DNA from: Hippophae tibetana
Taxonomy: Eukaryota > Streptophyta > Magnoliopsida > Rosales > Elaeagnaceae
Assembly (NCBI GenBank): GCA_037013495.1
Contig: CM072806.1
Coordinates: 31,374,001-31,438,000, forward strand
Direction: 5' to 3'
Length of the DNA: 64,000 bases
Below the pieces are notes generated by a model. That model was not told the DNA's origin. It saw only the letters and a list, made by a program, of their open reading frames with translations, and ran no database searches. A program made the position numbers and the translations under genes. Of this stretch, positions 1 to 12,476 are shown in pieces (the stretch's first letter is position 1; every line of letters starts with the position of its first letter).

Positions 1-891
1 CCCCCCAAACCCTAGATCTATATATACCATAAGATGGAGAAAGAGGCCACGGAAGAGAGGAGGAGATCTGAGACATCTTTGGAAGAGAAAAGGAAATTTT
101 GGAGAGAAAGTTTGGAGAAGCTTGAAGGATTATCACCATTGTTGCTACCAAGTGTTCATCTTCAAGATTTTTTCATCTCTTCTCCTTAGCTTTCATTTTC
201 TGCATTTTATTCAGATTTTTAATTCATGGATTCAATTGAGATAATGTTTGTTCTTATTTCCATTATGAACTAATTCATTTTTGCTAAGGCTATGATGTAG
301 TTGAATTAAGAAAATCCTATTTCTTTTGTTATTGTTATATGAGTTCATTGTTTTCAAGTTGAGTATTTATTTCCATGCTTAATGCTTTTAAATTTTTTGC
401 CAAGATTTAGATGATTTGTTGCATTATATTGAGACCGAGAGGAGATGTGTAATGAATGCTTCTTGTGATAAATATCGTATATTGAATGCGAGTGTGAGAA
501 CTAATGCATGATGTATATGGTTATTCTAGAAATTCCATAAATCGTAATGTGTTTGTTTGTGATTAAATCTTCATAGAAATATAGTTGGTTTTCATAGATA
601 AGTAATTCTAATATAACTCTCTTATAACATGACTCGAAATCGAATTGAATTGATTTAGCGAAATCAAATGCCTTAGCATTTTTAATCATTTGTGAACAAC
701 ATTCAATTGTGTTATTTGCATTTATTTTTAAGTTAATTTTCTTCTTAAACAATTTCAAAAATTGGGTTTTCAAATAAAATTAGGATTAATCAATTTCGGT
801 ACTTAGTAACGCCATTCCTTGTGGTTCGATATCCGTACTTTTGTACACTTTATTACTTGAACGATTCGTACACTTGTGAAAATATGCATCA
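1..891 (+). repeat. 3' part of a Gypsy-type LTR (family C)
   Basis: No open reading frame here looks real. The sequence reads like the downstream part of a plant Gypsy LTR: a purine-rich leader-like stretch at 35-130, then AT-rich DNA, ending near 815-891 with a phrase close to the 3' end of the family A LTRs below (a TTCGTACACTTG-type motif followed by a CATCA end). The 5' part lies outside the window. No primer site follows, because a family B LTR abuts at about 892. The family is inferred from resemblance only. Confidence 0.45.
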
Positions 892-2210
892 CAACACAAT
901 GCAATCCATAAGTATACAGGTTGTGCAAGTAATATAATATACTTAAGTATAGATATTGATCCCATAAAGATTTTTGTAATTTATAACCAAGTATCTATAT
1001 AACTATTATGAATAATATTTGGACAATAGAAAATTATAAAAACTGAAAAATAAATGACAACTAATTTTATATAGCAAGAATAAACAACTATGAAGATATA
1101 TGAGAAAATGATTTAGGAATCCTTAATCCCCCAATTTCCTAACATTTGAATCATAAAAATTTCCCCAATATAATCATCAATAAATTATATAATCAATTGA
1201 ATCTAACCTAGCATGCATTCCTTTCTCGAGTACACTACACACCATGTAGTAATCAACTTAATTACACTCTCATGTCAGTTAGATTGCATACTACTCATTA
1301 AGTTCATCGATTATGGATCACACATATAAGAATTTTGCATCCCTAACAAGAAACTATGCATGCTATTTAATCAAGACAAACAATTAAATAATTTTCTCAA
1401 ATATATTTAATTGCCTCTATAGTTCAATTTTTGGCTAAACAATTAATAGCATAAAAATAAGATTAAATAAGATAATTGAATAGCAATAAAAATTGGGGTA
1501 AAATATTAGATCATCAAATGTAGAAAATTAGGTTCATAAAGCCTCTATATTAATAAATTAGCTAGACATAATTATGTTCTTAAAGCTCATATTTTTCATA
1601 AAGAAAACAATACAATTGATAAAGAAAAGAGAAGAAGAAGAAATACATTCAATCAATTGATTTGTGTTATTAATCTTATTTTGAGTCCTTTATAAAGTTG
1701 TCTTCTTTAATCTCCTCTTAAACTTTTTCTCCTTTTCTCTCGTCTTGGAAGCTACTAGGGTTTTCATTCTTAATTTTTTGTCATTTATGACCTCCTTATG
1801 GTGCTTTAAATAGGCTAAAATTGATCCTTATTAGATTAGGATTCATATTACTTTGATTGAAAGACTAAGATTGAAAGTTGGGATTCAATTTAACATTGAT
1901 GCATTAAAATCCTTACCACTTAATCAATCGAGCCTATTATTGATTGATTGAGTGATAAAAACTCGGTTAATCTACTCTTTTATCGATCGACGGAGTGATG
2001 AAACATTGATTGATCTACAGATGTCTGGATTGATCTACTCCCTTGTGATCTTATATTTGTCCCAATTTTTGCAAATTTTTTATTTTTTTAATATGTCACC
2101 TACATTACCATATTAAACACAAGTTAAACTTATTTATGATATTCAAGCACAAAAAAGACAAATAAGTGGTTTAGAAGTGGAAAAATAACTCTTTCTATAT
2201 AGAGTTATCA
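892..2210 (-). repeat. Family B LTR, solo or truncated copy
   Basis: Reverse-orientation copy of the LTR seen complete at 42555-44080. Shared blocks include the phrases around 1115-1140, 1195-1290 and 1355-1430. Its 5' end, read on the minus strand, is the TGATAACTCTATA-like terminus at 2210. The 3' terminus near 892 is eroded and merges with the family C LTR. I see no target duplication and no primer site next to it, so it is a solo or broken copy. Confidence 0.6.
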
Positions 2211-3374
2211 AACTTGCACAATTTGATGGGCAATTGTTTGGCATAATACCTAGATGATGAGGAACCTTTCAATGGGGCGAGCATCTCAGTTGAATAACCT
2301 TGATGTTGGGAAGCAATCTTGAATTCACATGTATGCGATATTCATTGAGAGTAGTTCTTGTAGCAATTTCCTTAAGAAGTACCAAAGTATTTGGAAAAGG
2401 GTCATGTTTTAGACTTGAAAGGTGAAAATTTAGCTTGCTTTGAAAGTCTTGGTGTCACATTTTTGCTATGCAAACTCATGGACTATTACATATGGCATAT
2501 GTAGGAAAATGGTAAAGAAAAGAAAGGATTTTCAATCATAACAAAACTCAATATCTAGGATTGAAGCCTATATGGTAGCATTCATGAGTTACTTAAGGAA
2601 ATCACTAGATAACCAAAAATCCATTAAATAGTAAATCAATAGTTGACAACCAAAGAAATATATGCTTATATCAATATCAACTAGAGTACCTTGCTCAACT
2701 ATGCCTAATATATCTTTATTATTGTTTTCACATCAACTACAATCCAAGTCAATCTAACTCCATTCTAGAGCTCCATTTCCATATGATGTGGTACACTCAT
2801 CAATAACTCAGTTTAGTGAACAACCTAAAGTAAAGGAAAATCTCATGCACATGTACCTATATAAACCATGTCTTGTTGTTTAATTAGATTTTAAATTAAG
2901 CCCACTTTTCACAAAACATTCAACATATCAACAATATCGAGCCACATTAACGTATCACTTATAAAAAACTTAGAAAAATATGTATATCAAAAGCTCAAGT
3001 TTTCAAAATAACAAAGTTTACCCATGTTTTATAATTAATTAAAACAATACAAATAGAGGTCTATTTATAGAAATATTTTCATCTTTCTTCTCCCTGACCA
3101 TTTGGCTAGGACCCTAGACAAGCTAAAAAAAATTAACCCTTTGTTATTTAAAAAATATGCTAAGTAAGTTTCTCATAAATTCTAGCAAATATAAAAATGA
3201 ACACAATGCTCATATGTAACTTAAACATATTAACTACATGCTCTAACTTCCCAAATGGTGTGTATCATACAAGCATACGAAGTTTAGATTCTAAATGAGT
3301 GTGTGCCATATTGAACTGAAAATAATTGACCATACATAAAGGATGACAATTGATGAGTGCTTCAAAGTATTAAG
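2211..3374. repeat. Non-coding repeat debris; contains a copy of dispersed repeat F
   Basis: No gene is visible. The interval about 2820-3330 matches 22420-22925 in wording and order (shared cues: a passage with CATATCA and GAGCCACATT, and the phrase ATGCTAACTACATGCTC-like near 3230). On the minus strand it has a TATA-like stretch near 3060-3080, which suggests an old LTR promoter. The rest, 2211-2820, is unidentified. Confidence 0.4.
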
Positions 3375-4424
3375 TCAGTACTAATGGCATGGCACCCATA
3401 TAATGGTGGAGTGGTTGCAAATCTAATTTGTTGCACCTATGCATTTGGTGATGCCATGTGCATGTGCTCAAATGCAAGATCGGGAAGCTGGAATCAAAAT
3501 TTGAAGTATGCTTATTTGTAGAATACTCATAGGAAATGAGATGTGTTTTATTCTATAGTCATCTAGACAATAAGGTACATGTGTAGGAAAATGTCATGTT
3601 TCTTGAGAGTAAGAATATGAAAAACTTTAAGCCTCGAAGAAAGTTGTTATTGGAGGAATTAAAGTACGATGAGAGAAAACAAACAACATCTCGTAGAAAT
3701 GATATTTTCCCTATTGTGGATACCATAATCCAAACTCTTGTTCCACCATAGCTCAATCTTATTGGGAGGGAAATAAAATTGACATACCATTATAGGAGCT
3801 CGAGAGGCACAAGTTATGTTTGATAGACATGTTGACAATGATAAATAGATTGAAGCTACAAACCAAGGGATGGAATATGTATATTCTTACTCAGTCACGA
3901 AACTTGTAGGGAAAACTCGATGGTGTTTGACCCATCATATGTAAATGGCTCTACAATAAAAAAAGAGAAGTGGATATAAAAATGGAGACTTTCAAAACAC
4001 AACTAGTGGCACATGGTTTCACCCAAAAGGATGGAGATGACTATTATGAAAATTTCTCATTAGTATCAATGCTAAAATCCATTCAATTACTCTATTAAAT
4101 TGATACAACTCTTGATTATAAGATTTGACAAGTGGACATCAAAATTGCGTTTCTTAAGGGCTATTTTGAAGATACCATATGCATGGTCCAACTTAAAGGG
4201 TTTATCACAAAAGGCCAAGAGAAAAAATTTACAAGATTAAGTGATCCATTTATGAACTTAAGTAGACCTCAAGATCATGGAATATGCGTTTTGTTGAAAT
4301 GGTAAATTATTTTGGCTTCAATCAAAATGATGATGAGCCTTATGTCTACAAACTCATCAAAGTGGCATTTATATTGGTAAAAATCATCCTACTTATTAGT
4401 AATAACATACGACTATTATTTGGT
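3375..4424 (+). pseudogene. Degenerate Ty1/Copia pol, copy P1 (integrase C-terminus to reverse transcriptase)
   Basis: Broken by many stops and frameshifts, but the order of a Copia polyprotein can be read. The integrase C-terminal region KLESKFEVCLFV begins near 3485, and a stretch containing MKNFKPR lies near 3617. The start of reverse transcriptase, with METFKTQLVAHGFTQ, lies near 3993, and the DIKIAFLKGY block near 4135. The copy stops at about 4424 where an A-prime LTR begins; copy P3 reads through this point, so P1 is interrupted rather than naturally ended. The lineage looks Tork-like by wording. No function is expected. Confidence 0.75.
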
Positions 4425-5700
4425 AAATATCAAAGAGCATTCCATTTTAATTATGAAGCTTAAAAGACTAATATATGTAACATTTTCATATGTTCCAAAA
4501 CATTGTAAAGGGTTGAAATACATGTGTGCCGCACGTGCATTGGAATTTTACCATGTTATGGTATGAGGCAATCAGATCTTGATTAAAAACATCTACAAGA
4601 TGGCTAATGATGTGGTGCTCGACTTTTTGATCCATAAATTTCACCTATTTGTAGCATTTTCCCACATATAAAAACCCTCTTCATCTTAATTCTAAATTTT
4701 CCCTCGTTCTTCAACTCCTCTCTTTCTCTAAAGCTTTCTTACATTTTTCCTCAAGTTTTTAGATTTATTTTAGTTCTTATCTTAATTAAGAGTTAAACAT
4801 AATTTAGTTTATGTAGTAGTTATCTTTCATTTCAATAAATAGTGTTGATAAATCTATTAGGGTTTTTCCAATTACAAAAACAATAATAAAATTCTTTATT
4901 TGAAATGATACATTTGATATACAAATTTTAAATGTATTATTCTATTTTTTAATTTTATGTGTTGTCTTGAATGCTTTTTTTTGATATTATTGAAAATTAT
5001 TAATTATAAGTATTTCAAGCTGAAAATACCATGAGATATTTGTAATATTGTTATACCGTGAAATAATAGAGTATGCAAACATTTTTATAAAATTAAGTAT
5101 TATTTTTCTATTAAAGTATTCTACAAAATTTATTACAAAAAATATAATGATGTTAGAATTTTGTAGTTAACTTAAAATACGAAAGTCAGATTTAAGATTT
5201 GATTATGTAGATTTGATTTAAAATAGTGCTCGTAAATTGTTGATTTATATAATTTGTATAGTTACCGTGAAAACTCTATTTCAAAGACTTTTACAAGCTT
5301 TACTATTTAAAAATATATTTACAAGAATTACTATTTATATCAATAATTTAGTAGTAGTTTCAAAATCTCAAAGTTAGTTCCCAAATATTTAAATTCTTAT
5401 ATCTAACTTTGACACCTTGAATGAAATTTAAATTGTTAATCAAATAGTAATCAAATGGTTTATTAATCTCTTAGAAAAGAAACATAATTTAATTAAAATT
5501 AACTCCTAGACCTAACCGAAAGTGGTAAGTAATTTTAATTAATAACAAATAGTAGACTCGATTGAATGCACTATTTGTGGATATAAGATATATTGTTAAT
5601 TTATATATTTAATAACCTAGTTATTATTGAGTAAACATAATTAACTAACTAATATATCTTATAAATTTTCCAATTAGTTTAAATATTTATTTGCACACCA
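4425..5700 (+). repeat. A-prime LTR (diverged relative of family A), copy 1
   Basis: Contains a TATA-like ATATAAAAACC at about 4670-4680 followed by a pyrimidine-rich leader, as in family A LTRs. Downstream blocks (about 5260-5640) match the order of family A: a CTCTATTTCAAA block, a GACACCTTGAATGAA block, a CTTAGAAAA block and an AATAACCTAG block. The 5' end is missing: it starts inside the LTR, at the point where Copia copy P3 is uninterrupted. A second copy lies at 8591-10010 and an inverted one at 22926-24259. Confidence 0.55.
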
Positions 5701-7504
5701 GAAAACATACTAACTCCATAATTTTGCCCACGAGAAAACCAACATAAAAACAACAGTACTCATAGTTTCTTTTCCTTGATCAACTATTTTTGAAATATGT
5801 TTGATTTATTATTTGAATGCAATTATTGAATTCTTCCTTGATAGGTGCAAACTAGTTGATCGGATATTTTGATATATTTTTAAATTATGATTATTAGTGT
5901 ATAATAGCTAATTGTTTTAGTTCCTGTTAGTTATATATGAATTGTTATTTGTAAAATAGATTAAACAGTTAGATTAAATTTTTTAATTATCTTTCAATTT
6001 TATCTTATTTAGTTATTATCATTTTGGAGCTCCATGATATTACTCAATTAAATCCAATTAGGAGACCTATTGTTTGTTCAATGATTATAATTAATTAATA
6101 ATCATGTTGTTAGTTAGTTGAAAAGTAAGAAAATATATGTAATCTTAAGTGTACTTAGGTTGCTAAAGTTAATATTTTCAAAATAATTGGTCATAATTGA
6201 CCAAATAAGTTTAGAATTGGAAAAGAAATTAATTTTTATTTTTATTGTTAAAACGTGGTGGTGAAGAACATATCCTCAATCACAAGTGTCTCTCAATTAA
6301 ATTCCAAATTTATTTTAATAGCTTTAGTTGTTATTTGAGTTAATTTCTTTCTTTTACACAAATCCAAATCCACTTCTTTAGTTTAATTGTGACATTTAAT
6401 TATAATTTTATTTTTCTGCTGGTAATTAATAAGCTAAATTTATAAATAATTTACAAATAATGACCCTTATTTCTACTAAATTTGAATAGACACATTTTAA
6501 AAAATGTAACCAAAAACTCTTTGTGCGCTCGTTTTGGGCGGATCACTGGTAGTTTGTGTTTGCGCTCCTATAAATAAATCAATTTCTATATTTTATTTGA
6601 TGAGATGATTAACACAAGTTAGGTCAATATAGGTAATGCCTACGCAGCCAAAAACCATCTAAAGTTCTAATTAAATCGCATTTCCTTGGACTTAATTACG
6701 AGGAAAATAATTACTTCAAAATTAATTGGCTTGCTATATTCAAGCCTTAATGGAGATTGGTCTCCTTCAGAACTGTCTTTAATCCAACATTGAAGCATGA
6801 TATTAAAATATATTACGATCATAAATGACATGTAAGTTTTTCATTTCATACATCCATATATAAACTCAATTGCATATACTAATAAAATTATTACAAGTTA
6901 TTTGAGATTTATCTCAAACTTAACATACATAGAATTTTCCTCTTCCAACTTATCCTTTTCCAAATTGTTATCATAGTCGTAATATTTTAGTTGCATTTTG
7001 TTCACTTTTTCTCTTGTAACCTCCACTAACATATTTGTGGAAAAATGGTGGTATACAAAATGTCCCAATAATTACTTTAGGGCCAAAAATAAATGTCCCA
7101 ATTAGAAAACAATTAAACCACGACGTCACTTCATTGATTGTGTCACTTAAATCAACATTTTTTTTCCAAAAGAGAGTAAAATTAGTGCCGAACCACGTTG
7201 GCTCCATTTCCTTGCACTTACTAGGAATACTACATTAACATTAATTAGTTTCCCAAATTCAACACAAGACATTGGTCACAATTTTGAGCTAGTCGTATCA
7301 AATGATGTCTTTATTATCAAGGTATATTATACTCACACCACCTGGAAAATCCTACTAGAATAATGTTTTGGAAATTAAGAAGAAATAGAACCTTTCTAAC
7401 TACTGTTTGATCCGTGATGAGCAATGCCTCACTGCCCAAATCTTTCAGGATATGCCCTAGAAACATCAATATATTTGTTAGACATAGTTCCACCTAAGTC
7501 AATA
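5701..7504. repeat. Unit U tail, copy 1 (unknown repeat, later half duplicated almost exactly)
   Basis: No recognisable gene. The stretch 6152-7750 recurs at 15706-17305 with almost no differences that I can see. It includes a TATA-like CTATAAATAAAT at 6568-6579. Short open frames of 78 codons (6971-7207, minus) and 67 codons (7035-7238, plus) overlap in antisense and recur unchanged only because the DNA itself is duplicated, so they are not evidence for a gene. It holds the empty target site of the Copia element found in copy 2 (AAGTG at about 6147-6151). Confidence 0.5.
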
Positions 7505-8590
7505 CTTATGGCACCCATATAATTGTGGAGTGGTCGCAAATCTAATTTGTGGCACCTATGCTTTTGGTGATGCCTTGTGCATGTGCTCAAATGGAAGATC
7601 GGGAAGCTAGAATCAAAATTTGAAGTATGTTTATTTGTAGGATACTCATAGGAAACGAGATGAAGTTTATTCTATAGTCATCTAGACAATAAGGTACCTG
7701 TGTACACAAATGTCATATTTCTTGAGAATAAGTATATGACAAACTTTAAGCCTTGAAGCAAGTTGTTGTTGGATGAATTGTAGTACCATGGGAGAAAAAA
7801 AAAAATCTTTCAGAAATGATATTTGACATATTGTGGATTCCATAATCTAAACTATGGTTCGACCATAGCTCCATCTTAGTGGGAGGGAAATAAGATTGAC
7901 ATACCATTATAGTAGTTTGAGAGGCACAAGTTGTGTTTGACAGATATATTGATGATCCATCTTCTTATTAACAAGTGATGGAGGATGTTTACTGTGATAA
8001 ATAGATTGAAGGTATAAACCAAGGAAAAGAATCGATATATTCCTACTCAGTCACGGAACTCGTTTGCAAAACCCGATGATGTTTGACCCATTATATGTAA
8101 ATGGCTCTACAAGAGAAAAAGAGAGAAGTGGATATGAAAGTGGAGACTTCCAAAACATAACTAGTGGCATAGAGTTTTACCCAAAAGGGCGAGATGAGTA
8201 TCATGAAAATTTCTCATTAGTATCGATGCTGAAATCCTCTCAAGTAGTCTTGTAAATCGATACAACTCTTGATTACAAGATTTGACAAATGCACATGAAA
8301 ATAGTATTTCTTAATGGCTATCTTAAAGAGACCACATACATGGTCCAAGTGAAAGTATTCATTACACAAGGCCATGAGAAAAACTTTACAAGATCAAGTG
8401 ATCCATTTATGAACTTAAGTAGACTTCAAGATCATGGAATATGAGGTTTGATGAAATCGTAAATTATTTTGGCTTCAATCAAAATGTTCATGAGCCTTAT
8501 GTCTACAAACTCATCAATGTGGAATTCATATTACTTTTGGTAAAAATTATCCTACTTATAGTAATAACATAGGACTAATATTTGGTAAAT
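7505..8590 (+). pseudogene. Degenerate Ty1/Copia pol, copy P2
   Basis: Second copy of the P fragment, in the same order as P1: integrase C-terminal block near 7610-7790, a polyprotein linker with DDPSSY near 7950, the reverse transcriptase start near 8130-8230 (residues YHENFSLVSML readable at about 8200) and the block before YVDD near 8550. Multiple stops and frameshifts. The first 245 bases belong to the near-identical tract shared with 17060-17305, while the rest has clearly diverged from P1 and P3. Confidence 0.75.
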
Positions 8591-10010
8591 ATCAAAGAGC
8601 ATTCCATTTCAACTAGAAAGCATATAAAACTAACATATGTAACCCTTACATATGTTCCAAAACAATGTAAAATGTTGAAATACAAATGAGTTTCTAGAAA
8701 TGCAGCAACATATGTGTCTCATGTGCACTAGAATTTTTCCATGTCATGGTATGAAGCAATTGGATCTTGTTTAAAAATATGTACATGATGGCTAATATCG
8801 TGGCACCAAGAAAAGTATGATGTGGCTCCCAACTTTTTGATCCATAAATTTTACCTATTTGTAGCATTTTTTCCACTTATAAAAACCTTTTTCACCCTAA
8901 TTCTAAATTTTCCTTCATCCTTCAACTCCTCTCTTTCTCTTAAGTTTTTAGATTTATTTGAGTTCTTCTTGAGAGTTGAACATAATTTAGTTTATGTAGT
9001 AGTTATCTTTCAATTCAATAAACAATGTTGATAAATCTGTTAGAGTTTTTCCAATTACATAAACAATAATAAAACTCTTTATTTGAAAGGATACGCTTGA
9101 CGTACAAATTTTAAATGTATTATTTTATTTTTAAATTAATTTTATGTGTTGTTTTGAATGATTTTTTTATATTATTATCAATTATTAATTATAAGTATTT
9201 CTAACTGAAAATACTATGCGATATTTGTAATAGTGTTGTACCATGAAATATTATAGTATGCAAACATTTTTATAAAATTAAGTGTTATTGTTCTATTAAA
9301 TAATTGTACAAAGTTTATTACAAAAAATATAACGATGTTAGAATTTTGTAATAAACTTAACATATGAAATTTAGATTTAAGATTTGATTATGTGGATCTG
9401 ATTTAGAATAGTAATCTTAAATCGTTGATTTATATCAATTGTGTAGTTAGTGTGAAAACTCTATTTCAAAGACTTTTAGAAGATTTATTATTTAAAAATA
9501 TATTTACAAGAATTACTATTTATGTCAATGGTTTAGTATTAATTTCAAAATCTGAAAGTTAGTTCCCAAATATTTAAATTCTTAAATCCAACTTTGATAC
9601 CTTGAATGAAATGTAAATTATTAGTCGTGACTGAAATCGGTAATTAAATGGTTTGTTAATCTATTATAAAAGAAACATAATTTAATAAAAATTAAATGCT
9701 AGACCCAATCGAAGGTGGTAAGTGATTTTAATTAATAACAAATAGTAGAACCGACCGAATGCGCTATTTGTGTATATAAGAGAGAATCAATAATCTTAAT
9801 TTATATCTTTGATAACTTAATTAATATTAAGCAAGTATAATTAACCAACTAATATATCCCATAAATTATTCAATGTATATAAATATTTATTTTCCTGATA
9901 TTTATTAAATCTATTTTTAATTTTACGTTATTAGTTTAAATCTTTCAAAAACTCAACCTTTAAAGTATACTTATCATTTCTTACAAAATAATTCGTGCAC
10001 TAAGTAAAAC
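8591..10010 (+). repeat. A-prime LTR, copy 2
   Basis: Collinear with 4425-5700 but visibly diverged by substitutions and small indels. It keeps its 3' part better: near 9960-10005 it has the phrase corresponding to the family A 3' end (GTATACTTATCATTTCTTAC, then ATTCGTGCACT). It starts at the same internal position as copy 1, right after the truncated Copia P2, as expected if insertion preceded the tandem duplication. Confidence 0.55.
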
Positions 10011-10455
10011 ATACTAACTCCATATTTTTGCACACGAGAAAACCAACATGAAAACAACAGTACTTAATAGTTTTTTTTCCTTGATCAACTATTTTTGAAA
10101 TATGTTTGATTTATTATTTGAATGCTTTTATTGAATTCTTCCTTGATAGGTGCAACAAACTAGTTGATCGGATATTTTGATATATTGTTAAATTATGATT
10201 ATTAGTGTATAATAGCTAATTGTTTTAGTTCCTGTTAGTTATATATGAATTGTTATTTGTAAAATAGATTAAACATTTATATTAAAAAATTTAATTATCT
10301 TTCAATTTTATCTTATTTAGTTATTATCATTTTGGAGCTCCATGATATTACTTAATTAAATCCAATTAGGAGACCTATTGTTTGTTCAATGATTATAATT
10401 AATTAATAATCATGTTGTTAGTTAGTTGAAAAATAAGAATATATATGTAATCTTA
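10011..10455. repeat. Unit U tail, copy 2, left of the Copia insertion
   Basis: Matches about 5701-6146 with scattered differences (roughly 9 in the last 290 bases by eye). It continues at 15706 on the far side of the inserted Copia element. No gene seen. Confidence 0.55.
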
Positions 10456-10460
10456 AAGTG

Positions 10461-10905
10461 TGTTGGAAAATTATGCATATTCTCAATAAACCAGATTTAT
10501 GAGAAAACAAGAATAAAAATAAACACACAAATTTGATAACGGAGTTCGGCCAATCCAGCTTACGTCTTCGAACCTACTGCAGATCTTTTTACTGAAATAG
10601 GAGAAATTACACAAGGTGTTTACAACACTCACAACTCACAACCCAATTGCACCCAAGAAAATTACTCTCAATTTTCTCTCACAAAAGCTTTTCTCTCTAA
10701 GATTTTCTCTCAATTGGAATGAACACTTTGGATGATTAATTCATTACAATTACACATCTATTTATAGGAAAATTCACTCCTTGAATTACTCCTTAAATTA
10801 ATGGTTCCTGGAATTGCTCCTTGAATTAAGCTCCATGTTTTGCTCTATGTTTTACTCCTTGTTTTGCTCCATATTTTGCTCCTTAAATTAAGGAGCTTTA
10901 TAACA
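10461..10905 (-). repeat. 3' LTR of the Copia element
   Basis: Reads TGTTGG...TAACA on the plus strand, so the element's LTR begins TGTTA and ends CCAACA. By eye it differs from the 5' LTR by about 30 substitutions plus several indels over about 445 bases. It contains runs of a CTCCTTGTTTTGCTC-type repeat and a TATTTATAGG promoter-like stretch near 10760. Confidence 0.9.
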
Positions 10906-10917
10906 ATCTCCCACTTG
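10906..10917 (-). promoter_or_regulatory. Polypurine tract of the Copia element
   Basis: On the minus strand this reads CAAGTGGGAGAT and directly precedes the 3' LTR, which is the plus-strand priming site of Copia elements. Confidence 0.85.
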
Positions 10918-10976
10918 AAGACTGATTTCAATCTGTCTTCACACCTCGATCAATGCAGCAGCTTTTCTAGTCTTTG

Positions 10977-11883
10977 TTACTCTAGCAAACCAACTGAAGT
11001 TGAGCACAACTTCAGTTTGTCAATAGTCACCACCTTTGTTAACATATATGCTGGATTTTTGCTTCCTTGAATCTTCTCCAATATTAACACATCATCTTCC
11101 AATAGAGATCTGATGAAGTGATAACGAAATCCAATATGCTTGGTTCTAGAATGAAATGTTGAATTCTTCACCAAGTGTATTGCACTTTGACTATCACTAT
11201 GCAGGACATTCTTCTCCTGTTTGAATCCCAGCTCAGTTAACAAACCTTAAAGCCATATCATCTCTTTACTAGCTTCAGTTACTGCTACATACTTAGCCTC
11301 TGTAGTGGATAGAGTGACAATTTTCTGTATTTGTGACATGCAACTAACCGTTGTAGTTCCAACTGTAAATATATAACCGGTGCTGCTTCTTCGGTGATCA
11401 ACTTCACCTCCAAAGTTTGCGTCTACGTACCCTTGTACTTTTAACTCTCATTTACTAAAGTACAAGCACTTTTCTGTGGTACCTCACAGATACCTCAAAA
11501 TCCACTTGACTGCTTCCCAATGAGTTTTCCCTGGATACAGTAAATATATAACTGGTGCTGCTTCTTCGGTGATCAACTTCACCTCCAAAGTTTGCGTCTA
11601 CGTACCCTTGTACTTTTAACTCTCATTTACTAAAGTACAAGCACTTTTCTGTGGTACCTCGCAGATACCTCAAAATCCACTTGACTGCTTCCCAATGAGT
11701 TTTTCCTGGATTTGACATAAATCTGCTAACAACTCCCACTGTATGGCCAATGTCTGGTCTCGTACAGACCATTGCATACATCAAACTTCCAATGGCTGAG
11801 GCATAAGGAACCTTAGCCATGAATTCTCTCTCTTCCTCTATCTGAGGGGACTGATCCTTAGATAGGCGAAAATGACTGGCCAA
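10977..11883 (-). pseudogene. Copia RNase H domain, disrupted by a 175-bp tandem duplication
   Basis: Two readable pieces. 11883 down to 11623 encodes the linker and start of RNase H, with KVPYASAIGSLMYAM and CTRPDIGHTV, ending at a stop after CLYFSK. 11243 down to 10977 encodes the C-terminus, with the DSQSAIHL active-site block and the KNPAYMLTK block, ending in VGLLE just before the polypurine tract. Between them, 11365-11539 is repeated at 11540-11714; 175 is not a multiple of three, so the frame is broken. This domain would degrade the RNA strand during reverse transcription. Confidence 0.85.
11365..11714. repeat. 175-bp tandem duplication inside Copia RNase H
   Basis: The phrase GTAAATATATAAC(C/T)GG begins at 11365 and again at 11540, and the following sequence runs in parallel with only a few differences until about 11534 and 11709. 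Confidence 0.85.
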
Positions 11884-12437
11884 GGTGTGCTAACTGGCTT
11901 GGCATCGCCCATGTTGAATCTTTGCAAAACATGATTTATGTACTCTGCCTGAGATAACTGCAAGGATTCTTTCTTCTTATTTCTTGTGATTTTCATTCCA
12001 AGAATCTTCTTTGTTGGACCCAAGTCTTTCATGTCAAACTCCTTTGATAATTGCTGCTTCAACCTTTTAATATCATCCATATCTGAACCTGCTACTAACA
12101 TATCATCAACATAAAGTAGTAAAATGATATAACTGGACCTATATCTCTTGAAGTAGCAACAATGGTCAGCATTGCACTTCTGGAAACCTTCCTTGTGCAT
12201 GAAGCTGTCAAACTTTCTGTACCATTGTCTCGGGGCTTGTTTCAGGCCATACAAACTCTTCTTAAGTCTGCACACCATGTTCTTCTTCCCTCTTTCTGAG
12301 AAACCTTCTGGTTGGTACATGTATATCTCTTCATCTAAATCTCCATGAAGGAATGCAGTCTTCACATCCAACTGTTCAAGATGAAGATCTTCAATAGCTA
12401 CAATACTCAATACTGATCTGATAGTATTGATCTTCAC
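11838..12437 (-). pseudogene. Copia reverse transcriptase core
   Basis: A 199-codon open piece containing the main reverse transcriptase blocks: LDVKTAFLHGDL, MYQPEGF, KKSLYGLKQAPRQWY and the catalytic YVDDMLVAG. It joins an upstream piece (12477-13163) that carries the N-terminal block with KWVYRVKEEHDGSKRYKARL; a stop and frameshift separate them near 12440-12480. The frame also shifts near 11880, before the RNase H linker. The YVDD residues are intact, but the polyprotein cannot be made in one piece. Confidence 0.9.
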
Positions 12438-12476
12438 AACAGGAGCGAAAATGTCAGTGTAGTCAACTCCTTCCTT

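Noticed and set aside
6971..7238. A 78-codon and an antisense 67-codon frame, repeated with identical translation at 16525-16792
   Set aside because: The whole surrounding 1.6 kb is nearly identical in both copies, so protein identity is no evidence of selection. No domain, no plausible promoter or splice structure.
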